Below are positions 7,567 to 15,522 of a stretch of DNA of 16,763 nt, in pieces. The translations under genes and the position numbers were made by a program. Where the stretch lies: positions 86,197 to 102,959 of the forward strand of contig MU631799.1 in the NCBI GenBank assembly GCA_026770615.1. The letters are read 5' to 3'. Position 1 is the stretch's first letter, and the number at the start of each line of letters is the position of its first letter. The notes under the pieces were generated by a model. The model was not told the DNA's origin and ran no database searches. It saw only the letters and a list, made by a program, of their open reading frames with translations. The stretch comes from Pavlovales sp. CCMP2436. Lineage: Eukaryota > Haptophyta > Pavlovophyceae > Pavlovales.

Positions 7567-7729
7567 GGGGATCGCAGGCAATAAGAACAGCGCTTTTTGA
7601 GGCTGAGGCTGAGTTTCTTAGCAAATTACATACTAACAATTGTTAAATTTTGGTTAAAATTACTATTGAAGGGCAAAAAAACGAGGCTCAGTTTCTTAAC
7701 ACGACGGTTTCTTATTGCCCGCGATCCCC
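7567..7729. mobile_element. 163-bp element with 21-bp terminal inverted repeats
   Basis: Terminal arms GGGGATCGCAGGCAATAAGA(A) at 7567-7587 and its inverted partner at 7709-7729 differ at one base. Inside are two direct copies of GAGGCT(G/C)AGTTTCTTA (7605 and 7683). The size and structure are those of a MITE or small non-autonomous element. No target-site duplication is evident. Confidence 0.55.
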
Positions 7730-7740
7730 CCATGGGCCTT

Positions 7741-7952
7741 CGGTTCCTTTTGGACAAAAAAATTGTCGATTCCGGTCCGCGAATCAGCATGGCAGAACCG
7801 TAGACGCGATCGCGATGAACTCAACGGCATCGCGTCCGTGGCCCTCGTGAGGCAGATCGATCTCAGCGGCACGATCTCGAGCGCCCACTCCTCGCGCCAC
7901 GGCAAGCGTCGCGGCGCGTCGAGCTTTCGATATCTTTGTCCAAAAGGAACCG
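7741..7952. repeat. perfect 18-bp inverted repeat flanking a coding-like block
   Basis: CGGTTCCTTTTGGACAAA at 7741-7758 is repeated in inverse at 7935-7952. The 176 bp between include a plus-strand frame with G/C third positions (DELNGIASVALVRQIDLSGT, then ISSAHSSRHGKRRGASSF; ~7815-7929) that is not recognised. The same motif recurs at 11673-11712. Confidence 0.8.
7815..7929 (+). CDS. coding-like fragment between inverted 18-mers
   Basis: An open frame with strongly G/C-biased third codon positions runs across the block enclosed by the 18-bp inverted repeat. It has no recognisable domain, no start, and its frame loses coding character at the repeat boundaries. It may be an orphan exon or captured gene fragment. 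Confidence 0.25.
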
Positions 7953-7991
7953 GGGGGGCCACACTCGCGCACGGCATGGGCAGGCATCCTG

Positions 7992-8040
7992 GGGGTCCCA
8001 GAGCATGCCTGCGACCCCAGGTTGGGCATGCTGGGACCCC
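7992..8040. repeat. GC-rich hairpin
   Basis: GGGGTCCCA-GA-GCATGCC (7992-8009) pairs with GGCATGC-TGGGACCCC (8025-8040): a 16-bp stem with a 2-nt bulge and a 15-nt loop. A palindrome AGCTGTACAGCT follows at ~8115-8126. The surrounding 7960-8440 contains no supported gene, only GC-rich DNA with weak direct repeats of an AGCTGTGCC-type block (~8189 and ~8330). Confidence 0.6.
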
Positions 8041-8449
8041 TGGGGACCCCCGTGAACCGCGCGCGCATCTGTGCACCCGAGGTGCGGCGCCAGATCTGTG
8101 CGTCGTGGTCGCACAGCTGTACAGCTGATGCAATTTTGCAGTGCACCACAGGTCCGCGCCGGCTGCGCGCGGCTGCGCCGGCGGCGCAGCTGTGCCTTCG
8201 CCGACTGTGTTGCAGCCGCACGGACGAGGAGCATCGAGCTCACTCTGCAGCTAAGAGCGGGCTGCCTACCCGTCGTGCGGCGGGTTCACGCCCTGGACAA
8301 AAAAATCAGCCAATAAGGCTCGCTGCGCGCAGCTGTGCCTGTGGGCAGACTGAGCAGCCGCAGCAGATAGCTCCTATCAAGATAACTAGCTGGACGTGTC
8401 CGTTTGACTAGCACGAGAACATGACTAACTAGAGCATACGACACTAGGC

Positions 8450-10700
8450 TCACTCGAGGTTGGCATCGCACGAGCACCAGAACTTTCCGTCGTGGTCGGC
8501 CGTGAGCATGCCCTCCACGCCGCACTGCGAGTACGCCTTGAACGCCACCTCGGCCGCGGCGGAGCCCGCAGATGTCGGCGAAGACGCGAGCGGCGCCACA
8601 GGCGTAGGCGTCATCGTGGTGGTGGGCTGCTTGAGGATCACCCCCCTCGTCTCCTCGAGCAGCGCGCCATCGATGTTGTTCTTGGCCCGGGGCAAGTGGC
8701 CGGTGCGCGAAGTGACGATCGACTTCAGCTGGCCGACTAGAAGACTGGAGAGGTCGCCCGCCTTCTCGACGAGCGCGGCTTCCGCAGCGAGCACATTCTC
8801 GCGGTTGTTGGCCCAGAACTTGTCGAGCGTCGCCTGCCTCTTGGCGACGGCGCCCGTCTCCGAGTTGCGGACCGTCTCCTTAGCAGCCACGAACTCGTCT
8901 GACCCGACGACGCAGCCGTACCGGTTGTTTTTGCGCACTGCCTCAGTGCGCACGATCGGCTCGGTCGGGCGCGGCACGACCGGCTGCTGCATCCCTGTGA
9001 TCATCTCGCGGACGGCAAAGACCTGGTCGATCTGCGCGTCGTTGTGCGCAAGCGCCGCGAGCTGCCTGCCCTGCGAGTCTTGCATCGCCGCCCGGCCGCC
9101 AAAGTGCGAGACGGCGAGCGGCAGAGCGAGCGCGCCGGCGAGCGGCGGCATGGGCGCGCTAGCATATGGGGCGAGCGCGGCGGGCGCGGCAGCTGCCACA
9201 CCTACTGGCGCCACGTTCAAGCGGCAGATGTCCCACTGTAGCATGCCGCCTATGCGCGGGTCGTTCCAATACCCCACGTCCTTGTTGAGCTGCTCGATAT
9301 TGGACGAGTCGAAGGAGTCTTTGTGCGCCTTGGCGAAGAGCGCGAGGATCTCGGCCACGGACACGGCGTTGTTCCAGTTGGGGTCGCGAAGATTGGCGAA
9401 GAACTGCTTGCCAAAATAACGGCGGAAGGCACGCTTGAACAGCGCGATGGGGCCCCCGTTGTGCGCCGGGCGGTCACACCGCTGCGTGCCCTGCCCGCCG
9501 ACTGCCGCAGAGGTGTGCGAGGGCGGCACGACCAGGAGCACCTGTGTTTATATTATTAGTTATTATTATAATCTTATTAGTTATTATTATTAGTTGTTAT
9601 TATTATTAGTTATTATTAGTAGTTATTATTATTAGTTGTTGTAAATTAATAGTTGTTATTATTTATAATAATAATATAACCTTGTTCGCTGCCATAAGTT
9701 TGTGCAGCGCGTCGTTGTTCAAGTTGGAGTCGTGGCCGTCGACGTTGATAACGATCGGCCGCTTGCCGATGATGCCCTTGTCGATCTGCAGGTTAGCAAA
9801 CGCCAGCTTGAGCGGGTTATTGACCCAGTCCGTCGCGGTCTGGCCGAGGTACACGCCGTCGCCACCCTTGAGGAGCTGCGCATGGAAGGGGCTAGGCACC
9901 AAGTTGTCGGTGCCCTTCATGATCGCGAGCAGCTCCATCTGAACGACGCCGACGAAGCCGATGATGAGGGTCCAATGCGGCGATTGCTCGAAGGGGGCGA
10001 CGACTTGGTTCCCGAAATGCATGTGACACATGTATAATGCCGAGGCGAAGACGCACAGGTCGACGCCCGTCTCGTCCCAATTTTCAACATCCTCGGGCGT
10101 GAGGATAACGTCGTACTTCTTCTGGAACGTGATCAGCTCGGGGTTGATCCTGAGCGCGAACTGCTGCAGCGAGTCCCAGTTCTGGTTGATATGAGGTTGC
10201 AGACCGAGCTTCCTCCCATGCTTCTCGATGAAGCAGATGCCCTCCTTGGCCATGCGGACGATGAAGGACTTGGCGAGCGTGGAGACATCGGTCAGCGAGT
10301 CGTAGAGCTTGCCGGTCTTGGCGACGACGCGCCGCAGCTCGATCGCCGTATTACGCACAGCGTCCTCGACTTCGACGTACCTGGGGGGGGGAGAGGGTGG
10401 GTGTGTGTGTGTGGGGGGGGGGGGGGGGGGGTTGTAACGTACTGGTACGGCATATTGGCGAGCGCAGCCTTGCCCATCGTTTTGCAAAGCTCGCGCTCTG
10501 CCGACTCGCCGAGTACCATTCCTCCTTCCTCCACCCTTCACACCACCGGCCTGCGGGAGAGAGTTCTTGTGGTTCTCGTCACGACGACTGAGCCATTTCG
10601 GAACTCCCCGGCTGTCCTGGGTGGCCCACCGCGCCATCGTCGAGTAGGGGATCATGGCGGGGTTCAGCTCCGGGTGCTTGTTGAGATCGTGCAGCTTCAT
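8450..10700 (-). CDS. pogo-like DDE_1 transposase-derived protein
   Basis: Exons on the minus strand: 10700-10443 (carrying an apparent 1-bp frameshift near 10540), 10380-9681 and 9541-8450. The introns are 10442-10381 (62 bp, poly-C/CA) and 9680-9542 (139 bp, TTA-rich), both GT-AG with compatible phases. The N-terminal part reads MKLHDLNKHPELNPAMIPYS then TMARWATQDSRG, a helix-turn-helix-like segment. Past the frameshift comes GESAERELCKTMGKAALANM then PYQYVEVEDAVRNTAIELRR, typical of the CENP-B-type region. The DDE_1 core follows: WDETGVDL, NVDGHDSNLNN and, after the second intron, VVPPSHTSA...CDRPAHNGGPIALFKRAF, with all three catalytic acidic positions (D, D, D) present. The last exon adds an Ala-rich linker, a PIP-box-like QATLDKFW (8836-8813) and a Cys-containing tail (CGVEGML...FWCSCDANLE). 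Pogo transposases are known to be able to bind PCNA. The ATG at 10700-10698 is the first in frame; longer frames begin at TTG. It is either a transposon gene or a domesticated copy; no flanking terminal repeats were identified. Confidence 0.75.
9542..9680 (-). other. TTA-rich second intron of the transposase gene
   Basis: GT...AG intron made almost entirely of (TTA)n/(TAAT)n. It joins AACAAG to GTGCTCCTGGTC in frame (N-K-V-L-L-V-V-P-P), restoring the usual spacing between the second and third catalytic regions. Confidence 0.85.
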
Positions 10701-10717
10701 CTTGCCTCGATTGATGC

Positions 10718-10920
10718 GTACTCCATAATCTAACAATAACTAACCAAATCTAATAATAATCTAACAAAAACTAACATTTATTGGTAAATGCTTATAAATG
10801 CTTATATATACATAGCATTATGGTACGGAAACCGCACCTATCGCATATTTATATAGTCTCTTACTATTATGCTATGATTATTCGCATGATATACAACGTT
10901 ATTGTTAGATTATGGAGTAC
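10718..10920. repeat. perfect 23-nt inverted repeat beside the transposase start
   Basis: GTACTCCATAATCTAACAAT(AAC) at 10718-10740 is exactly inverted at 10898-10920. The left arm lies just upstream of the transposase start codon. The 157 bp between are AT-rich with no gene. Identity stops abruptly at both ends of the arms. Confidence 0.85.
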
Positions 10921-11277
10921 ATACCACTCTGCCGTTACTTTATTATACATATGCCTACCTTATTGTATTAATTAATCTAATAAATCTAACAAATTACATA
11001 TACATACCTTGATGGTACCGGATTTTTATAGATTTTATTCAATACATAGACCGGTCGCCCCCGTGACGTAGTCACTAATAAGGTACTTCACTCTCTCGTG
11101 ACCTTTATACATACGGTAATATACTGTTAAATACTGATAAGACATATTTAAACCATTTTGATGTACCTCACTATGTCGTGATATTTTTACATACTATTAT
11201 ATACTGTTAAATACTGATAAGACATATTTAAATCATTTTTGACGTACTGCACTATGCCGTCTGATATATTTATTTCT
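10921..11277. other. AT-rich spacer, no gene
   Basis: Holds AT-rich DNA with TAATCTAA-type words, a CATAGACCGG-type block at ~11044 echoed at ~11279, and the 80-bp tandem repeat listed separately. No ORF looks coding. Confidence 0.5.
11083..11274 (+). repeat. ~80-bp tandem repeat, two full copies plus a partial
   Basis: Units begin GTAC(TT/CT/TG)CAC at 11083, 11163 and 11244. The first two share ATATACTGTTAAATACTGAT and AAGACATATTTAAA; the third is cut off after the first ~30 bases. Confidence 0.9.
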
Positions 11278-11374
11278 TCATAGACCGCGGGGCTCCCCCA
11301 CGCCAAGTAGACACGTGTGGACCATGCCCAATTGGAGGCGTGCCCGGCGGCGCGCGCGCGGCGAGCACGCCCCG

Positions 11375-11599
11375 CTACTTCTCAAGCGCGGCGAGAACCT
11401 TCTTTGGCTCGAGCCACCGCCTCGGCGTGATGAGCACGCGCGAGAAGGCAGCGTTCGGTGCGTCGGGCAGCGTAAGGGCAAGGTAGGCCGCAAGGTCGAG
11501 GGTGCTGGCGCGCTCGAACAGCCCCCTACCACCAACGATGACGTAGGGTATGCGATGGCGCGCGAGCGCAAGTTGCAGCCGCGAGTGCAGCTTGCCCTG
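11375..11599 (-). pseudogene. UvrD/Rep-type helicase fragment (motif IV / start of 2B region)
   Basis: The minus-strand frame encodes SRLQLALARHRIPYVIVGG then GLFERASTLDLAAYLAL and AAFSRVLITPRRWLEP, a clear match to superfamily 1A helicases (E. coli UvrD has IPY/MPY, the GG..FFER motif and the AAFERV..TP.RG block here). An acceptor-like GGAGCAGCCAG precedes GGCAAGCTGCAC at 11596, and a donor-like GAGAA/GTAGCG is present around 11375, so it is probably one exon. The ATPase half (Walker A, DExx) is not in the window. The continuation of this domain lies ~1.6 kb away on the opposite strand (13254-13947). The upstream minus-strand codons beyond 11600 run into the TTCCTTTTGGACAAA repeat and are not helicase. 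Confidence 0.75.
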
Positions 11600-11672
11600 G
11601 CTGCTCCAGGCAGAATCACGCCACGCCAGCGCACCGCCAGAGCGCTCCCTGGCGTCGAGAGGTCTTTTGCGG

Positions 11673-11712
11673 CCTTCGGTTCCTTTTGACAAAAATTCCT
11701 TTTGGACAAAAA
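11673..11712 (+). repeat. two tandem copies of the TTCCTTTTGGACAAAAA motif
   Basis: CCTTCGGTTCCTTTTGACAAAAA (one G short) at 11673-11695 is followed directly by TTCCTTTTGGACAAAAA at 11696-11712. It is the same motif as at 7741-7758 and 7935-7952, here placed between the minus-strand helicase exon and the next plus-strand ORF. Confidence 0.85.
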
Positions 11713-12288
11713 GCGCGCGCTCGTCGAGCGCCAAATGTTACTGGCGGCGCTGATCGCGGCCTGCGCCATGAGCGGGAAGCAGACGATGGGCGGCGCGAGC
11801 GGGCGCCTGGGAGGCCTTGTCGGCGCGAGCGCTCGCCAGAAGAAGGCGGCCTCGATGGTGGTAAACGTGCGCGTCGCGCCACCCGCGCTCGGGAAGGCGG
11901 CCGCGGTGCCTGACAACGCGTTTGACGTCATGACCAAGAGGACGCGGGGCGGGTGGGGGAGCTCGAGCAGCATAACGTCGGGCTCCAGGCGCAGATTATC
12001 GCGCTACAGAAGCAGCTGACGGCGCGCGACGGCGCGTCAACTTCTACCGCGCCGAGCAACACACGCTCTACCACGGCTCTGATGGAGCCGCCAGCCGCGA
12101 ACCCGGGGGCGCGCGTCATCGACAAGAACGCGTCGGACCGCACCGTGCTCACCTCCGCGTCGCGCAACCAGACGGTCACCATCAAGCCCAAGGGCAACTA
12201 CAACCAGCACAACTACACCTTCGCGGACGTCTGCTCGCTCGGCGCCCGGGTTTCGGCCTTGGCTCGGAGGGTTATAGGCTCAACCTAA
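11713..12288 (+). CDS. hypothetical protein with coiled coil, frame-broken
   Basis: Two plus-strand frames in succession, 11713-~11940 and ~11950-12288, both with GC-rich third positions. The first reads VERQMLLAALIAACAMSGKQ and later KKAASMVVNVRVAPPALGK. The second reads ELEQHNVGLQAQIIALQKQL (short coiled coil), then a Ser/Thr/Pro linker and NQTVTIKPKGNYNQHNYTFA, and stops with TAA at 12286-12288. The switch occurs at a G-rich run (GGGCGGGTGGGGGA), where a one-base error or slippage would suffice. The start is not defined. The gene ends tail to tail with the next minus-strand ORF. No family recognised. Confidence 0.4.
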
Positions 12289-12887
12289 ACCCTCCTGTGC
12301 CCCACGTCTACTGCTACCATAGCTACTGCAGCAGCCCGTTGCAACGTCCTTGCTCTTGGCGCGGCAAGTAGGCATCTGATCCGCTCCCTCGCCTCGCGCA
12401 GCTTGCGCTGGTTAGCCTTGAGGGCGGAGTCCGCCATTTGCTGCTCGGGAGTGAGCTCGACTCGACCGCGTCGAGCGATGGGCGTGAAGCCATTGCAGTC
12501 TCGCGCTAGCCCAGCGATGGTCCTCCTCTTTTCCAGCAAATTCACCCTGGTGTCCATGATGTGATCGCGCTGCATGCACGCCTCCTTGAGCACCTCCCTA
12601 TCCCGTCGCTTCTCTGCTCGCATCAGAGCAGGTGACGCGGCAGCGCACCGGGACGAGGGCTTCATGGAAGGGTCACAAGGGTGCGGTGCATCGGTGCGAT
12701 CTGAACCGGAGTGTCGCTTGGATGAGGCCACCCCTCCACTAGCCTTCGACTTCAGGTGGCGCAGCTGGGCCCGCGCCTGCCTCTCCTCCTGGGCATAGGA
12801 TGCGACAGCGTGCCCGGCTACGGGAGTGCGTCCAGCTGCTGCGTGCCACGCAGGAGCACGTCTGGCGGTGCCCACCCTCGCCCCCAC
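12285..12887 (-). CDS. hypothetical basic coiled-coil protein
   Basis: An open minus-strand frame of 200 codons with no ATG at its 5' end (first codon GTG). An acceptor-like CATCCTATGCCCAG precedes GAGGAGAGGCAG near 12797, so the real exon may begin there, and upstream exons may exist. The protein is highly charged: RAEKRRDREVLKEACMQRDH, LLEKRRTIAGLARDCNGF and SALKANQRKLREARERIR predict helices and coiled coils; the middle is Ser/Pro-rich. It meets the convergent plus-strand ORF with no spacer. An 8-bp hairpin (GGAGGGTT/AACCCTCC, 12266-12295) spans the shared end. No family recognised. Confidence 0.4.
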   Translation of the reverse strand: MGARVGTARRAPAWHAAAGRTPVAGHAVASYAQEERQARAQLRHLKSKASGGVASSKRHSGSDRTDAPHPCDPSMKPSSRCAAASPALMRAEKRRDREVLKEACMQRDHIMDTRVNLLEKRRTIAGLARDCNGFTPIARRGRVELTPEQQMADSALKANQRKLREARERIRCLLAAPRARTLQRAAAVAMVAVDVGHRRV

Positions 12888-13253
12888 GCGGTTGCTGCTG
12901 CACTGTCGTGGCTGCTGCAGCTGCTGCTGCTTCTAGAGACCGCCCCCTATAAACTCGGTTACGTTTAAGGGACCGCTCCGTCCGTCTTTGCTTGTGCAAG
13001 TTTGTGCAACTGATTAGTCATCTGCCGCAGGGCGCCTCGAGCTCGAGCCGCGCTCCTGTACTCAGCAGATACCGTAACTGGCCTGCTGTGTGATGCCGAT
13101 AGAGGTATATTCTAACATAGTGGTAGACATATTTTTTGGGTCATCAGTGTGCGACAGAAGAGGACACTGGCGCCTTCGGTAAATAACGATCTAATTTTCA
13201 TTAACGAAGTGGAATGGATTAATAAAAACTCCATCCCTTTCGGCAAAGGCGCG

Positions 13254-13947
13254 GCGGGCTGCGGTGTGCTCAGGACTTTTCTCGAGGAGATCGCGCTGCA
13301 TAACAATAACGAGCTCGGCGCGGAGGGTACACCCGCAGCCAGCCGCTTGCGCCGAAAGGGGACCGCCGCGCCTCCACCCGATCGCGTGGTGATTTCGACG
13401 GTGCACCGCGCCAAGGGCCTCGAGTGGGGAACGTGCTACGTGGCCTTCTTCACCGAAGGTAATCTATTTATATCGTCTCCCGACTTGAAGCCCTACGATT
13501 AAGGCGTACGGGCCAGCCACTAAGGCGTTCATTTGGTACATTACCCCCCCATAAGGCGTACGTGCCAGCCAGCCACTAACTTTTTTTTTTTTTTTTCAGG
13601 TCTCATGCCCGTCGCATTTAAGGAAGACACGCTGCCCTCGCGCCACATCGCTAACTGTGCGGGTGGGAAGTGTTCCTGCGGCGCACACTTCGCGGAGCTC
13701 GACCACGCGGCCGGCCGGCCATCGGCGGCCAAGGCACACGAGGACGAGGAGCTTCAGCTGGCGCACGTGGCCGTCACGCGCGTCAAGGACAGGCTGGTGC
13801 TCGTCTCGCCCGCATGCCGCACCGTCGCGCTCAGTTTACACGAGAGGAAACCAGATGCTCGTGTCCTCGTTCGTGAGCTTCCTGCCGACGGACGACACCG
13901 TCGTTCACATCGACAAGCGGATGACACACGCGCCGCAGCCGCTCTAG
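13254..13947 (+). pseudogene. UvrD/Rep-type helicase C-terminal fragment (motifs V and VI)
   Basis: Exon ~13274-13458 encodes RTFLEEIAL and VVISTVHRAKGLEWGTCYVA (helicase motif V; UvrD has LMTLHSAKGLEF). A GT-AG intron 13459-13599 with a T-rich acceptor joins in phase to EGLMPVAFKEDTLPSR, and later EDEELQLAHVAVTRVKDRLV, motif VI. The C-terminal end is in a +1 frame (MLVSSFVSFLPTDDTVVHI, like the PSRFIGEL ending of UvrD) and stops at 13945-13947, so there is a frame slip near 13800-13840; in the unshifted frame the ORF ends at 13967. A Cys-containing insert (CAGGKCSCGAHF) sits between motifs V and VI. The first exon's acceptor could be CTCAG at 13273 or slightly upstream. The fragment picks up where the minus-strand piece at 11375-11599 leaves off, on the other strand. 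Confidence 0.75.
13459..13599 (+). other. helicase intron with direct repeat
   Basis: 141-bp GT-AG intron. TAAGGCGTACGGGCCAGCCA (from 13500) is repeated as TAAGGCGTACGTGCCAGCCA (from ~13553). A 16-T run forms the polypyrimidine tract. Confidence 0.85.
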
Positions 13948-13969
13948 GGCTTCAGACGAGGAGCTAGGG

Positions 13970-14685
13970 CGCGCTCGCAACCGCGCCTCCTGAGTTCTGG
14001 CATGCACACAAGCGTGCGTGCGGGCCACGCTGCTATGTACATATCTATATTCAGTATATAACACGTCAAAATTCAAAAAATTACGTTATATGTACGACCA
14101 TAGTGCTCAGTCTTCTCTCTCTGAGTTGCGCGCTGAGCCCCCCTCGGAGGCACGCGTCAGCCGCGCCTTGTCGACCCCCGCCCTGCGTCGCGCGAAGGAG
14201 GGCTTCCGCTCGAGGTGCGGCGGCGCCTTCTCCTCGCCGCCGCCAGAGCCAGCGTCGATCGCGGCCTGCGAGGAGCACGCGGGCCCGCGCACGCGCGGGG
14301 GGGGGGGGGGGGTGATGGGAGGGAGATGTGAGAAAGAGAGAAGGGATTGAGAAGGGCGAGTTGGAGGGAAGATTGCTCGAATAACCCATTATTGGACCTA
14401 TGTCATGCCCGTACACCTTCGGGCTGCAAGTCGGGGGACGATAAAAGAACTATTATTAAAAATCGTGAGTGCTCGAGGGCGAAATCTGTCCGGTAAAGAC
14501 CCGTACGTTCACAAAGGGGGTTAAATATACAATGAAACGAATAAATAGGGCCAGCATTCCCCACCAAGCTTACCATTGCTCATTCCCGTAGGTTTTATTC
14601 CGTATGTTTTATTTTTCTGCGTTCCGAGTCTTTATCGGACATGGGCGAAATCGCAGGTGGCGCGCTGGCGGTGAGTTAGAGTCGG
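13970..14685. other. mixed spacer with a GC-rich coding-like patch
   Basis: AT-rich from 14030 to 14100. A GC-rich block at 14118-14295 reads LRAEPPSEARVSRALSTPAL then RRAKEGFRSRCGGAFSSP on the plus strand with GC-biased third positions, but it ends in a poly-G run (14296-14312) with no start or splice support. The remainder (14320-14685) shows nothing coding. Confidence 0.35.
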
Positions 14686-14919
14686 GACGGTATCCGTGTG
14701 CTCTGCTAAGGTCCCTTGATCCGAGTGTTTTCTCAACGCTTGGGTCACGTGGAGACCCGACAGGGAACGGACGTATTTCTAGATATTTACCAAAAAAAAA
14801 AAAAAAAAAACCGTGTAAATATCTAGATTTAGTGGTACGTCCCCTGACAGATCTCCACCGGACCATGCGTTGAGAAATACTCGGATCAAGGAACCTTGGC
14901 AGAGCACACGGATACCGTC
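14686..14919. mobile_element. foldback/MITE-like hairpin element with poly-A loop
   Basis: A 105-nt left arm (14686-14790, starting GACGGTATCCGTGTGCTCTG) and a 105-nt right arm (14815-14919) are inverted copies of each other with scattered mismatches and small offsets. They are separated by a 19-A run. The outer ~20 bases are identical. There is no coding capacity and no clear target-site duplication. Confidence 0.8.
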
Positions 14920-15151
14920 ACAAGGTTTAAGCACTGCCTAGCCATTAGGACAGACTGGCAGTGTTCCTGTAATCGGTTGCGCGGAGATACAAAGATTCCC
15001 GCCTGGCCTCGTCACTCACGTTTCAGTCACACGCATCATGGGTCGCCATCAACTCATGATGGCGTACTGTCAAAACAGCAATCCTCCTCACACGGGTCAC
15101 AATTGCTGCTTTGGTTGGGGGCTGCGCACCTCCTCCCACTGAGCAGATACA

Positions 15152-15304
15152 ATGCAAGCCACGACCCCCAACACTGGCGGATGGGTCGAAGAGGCATCAT
15201 CACAACATATAACGCCCGGGCACACTACCGGAGTTCCGATGGCATGCGCATTGGTGCCCAAGCCAGCGCAGCCGACCAAGGCACGCAGCAGGCAATGGGC
15301 ATAA
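15152..15304 (+). CDS. short hypothetical ORF (50 codons)
   Basis: ATG at 15152, TAA at 15302-15304, in an otherwise gene-free region (14920-15349). The peptide (MQATTPNTGGWVEEASSQHI, then a Pro/Thr-rich tail with PKPAQPTKARSR) has balanced composition, but nothing independent supports expression. Confidence 0.2.
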   Translation: MQATTPNTGGWVEEASSQHITPGHTTGVPMACALVPKPAQPTKARSRQWA

Positions 15305-15349
15305 TAACAACACAATAACTATTATAAGAACTATTCTAAAAAAGCGCAC

Positions 15350-15466
15350 CTGTGTGGTCGCGAGATTTTTGGCGATGATGAGCGCTTCTGGGTCGCCGGG
15401 ACCAACTGCCTCGTGCATGATGCCGAGTGCCTGCCCGAAGATGGAGGCCGCCTCGGCAAGCCGGCC
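15350..15466 (-). CDS. kinesin-light-chain-type TPR exon
   Basis: A 117-bp, 39-codon, phase-0 exon on the minus strand between acceptor AAAAGCAG (above 15466) and donor CAG/GTGCGC (below 15350). It reads GRLAEAASIFGQALGIMHEA then VGPGDPEALIIAKNLATTQ, matching the ~42-residue KLC-type tetratricopeptide repeat (QG...EA...ALGI....GP.DP.......NLA). These repeats mediate protein binding in kinesin light chains and in many TPR-only proteins. Flanking exons on the right look degenerate, and no further exon was found to the left, so the gene cannot be completed. Confidence 0.65.
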
Positions 15467-15522
15467 CTGCTTTTATTTATTTTTGCGATTGTTGTTGTTA
15501 TATGAATTAGAATTATAATTAT

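Noticed and set aside
8460..9419. 319-codon plus-strand ORF
   Set aside because: Antisense to the transposase last exon, which has DDE motifs; Ser/Ala-rich shadow.
10381..10442. Proline-rich coding tract in the transposase
   Set aside because: Reading PPPPPTHTH through the tract breaks the family alignment; removing it as a GT-AG intron restores PYQYVEVED.
14081..14416. Minus-strand ORF through the poly-G/poly-C run
   Set aside because: Proline and arginine runs come from the homopolymer, with no start or domain.
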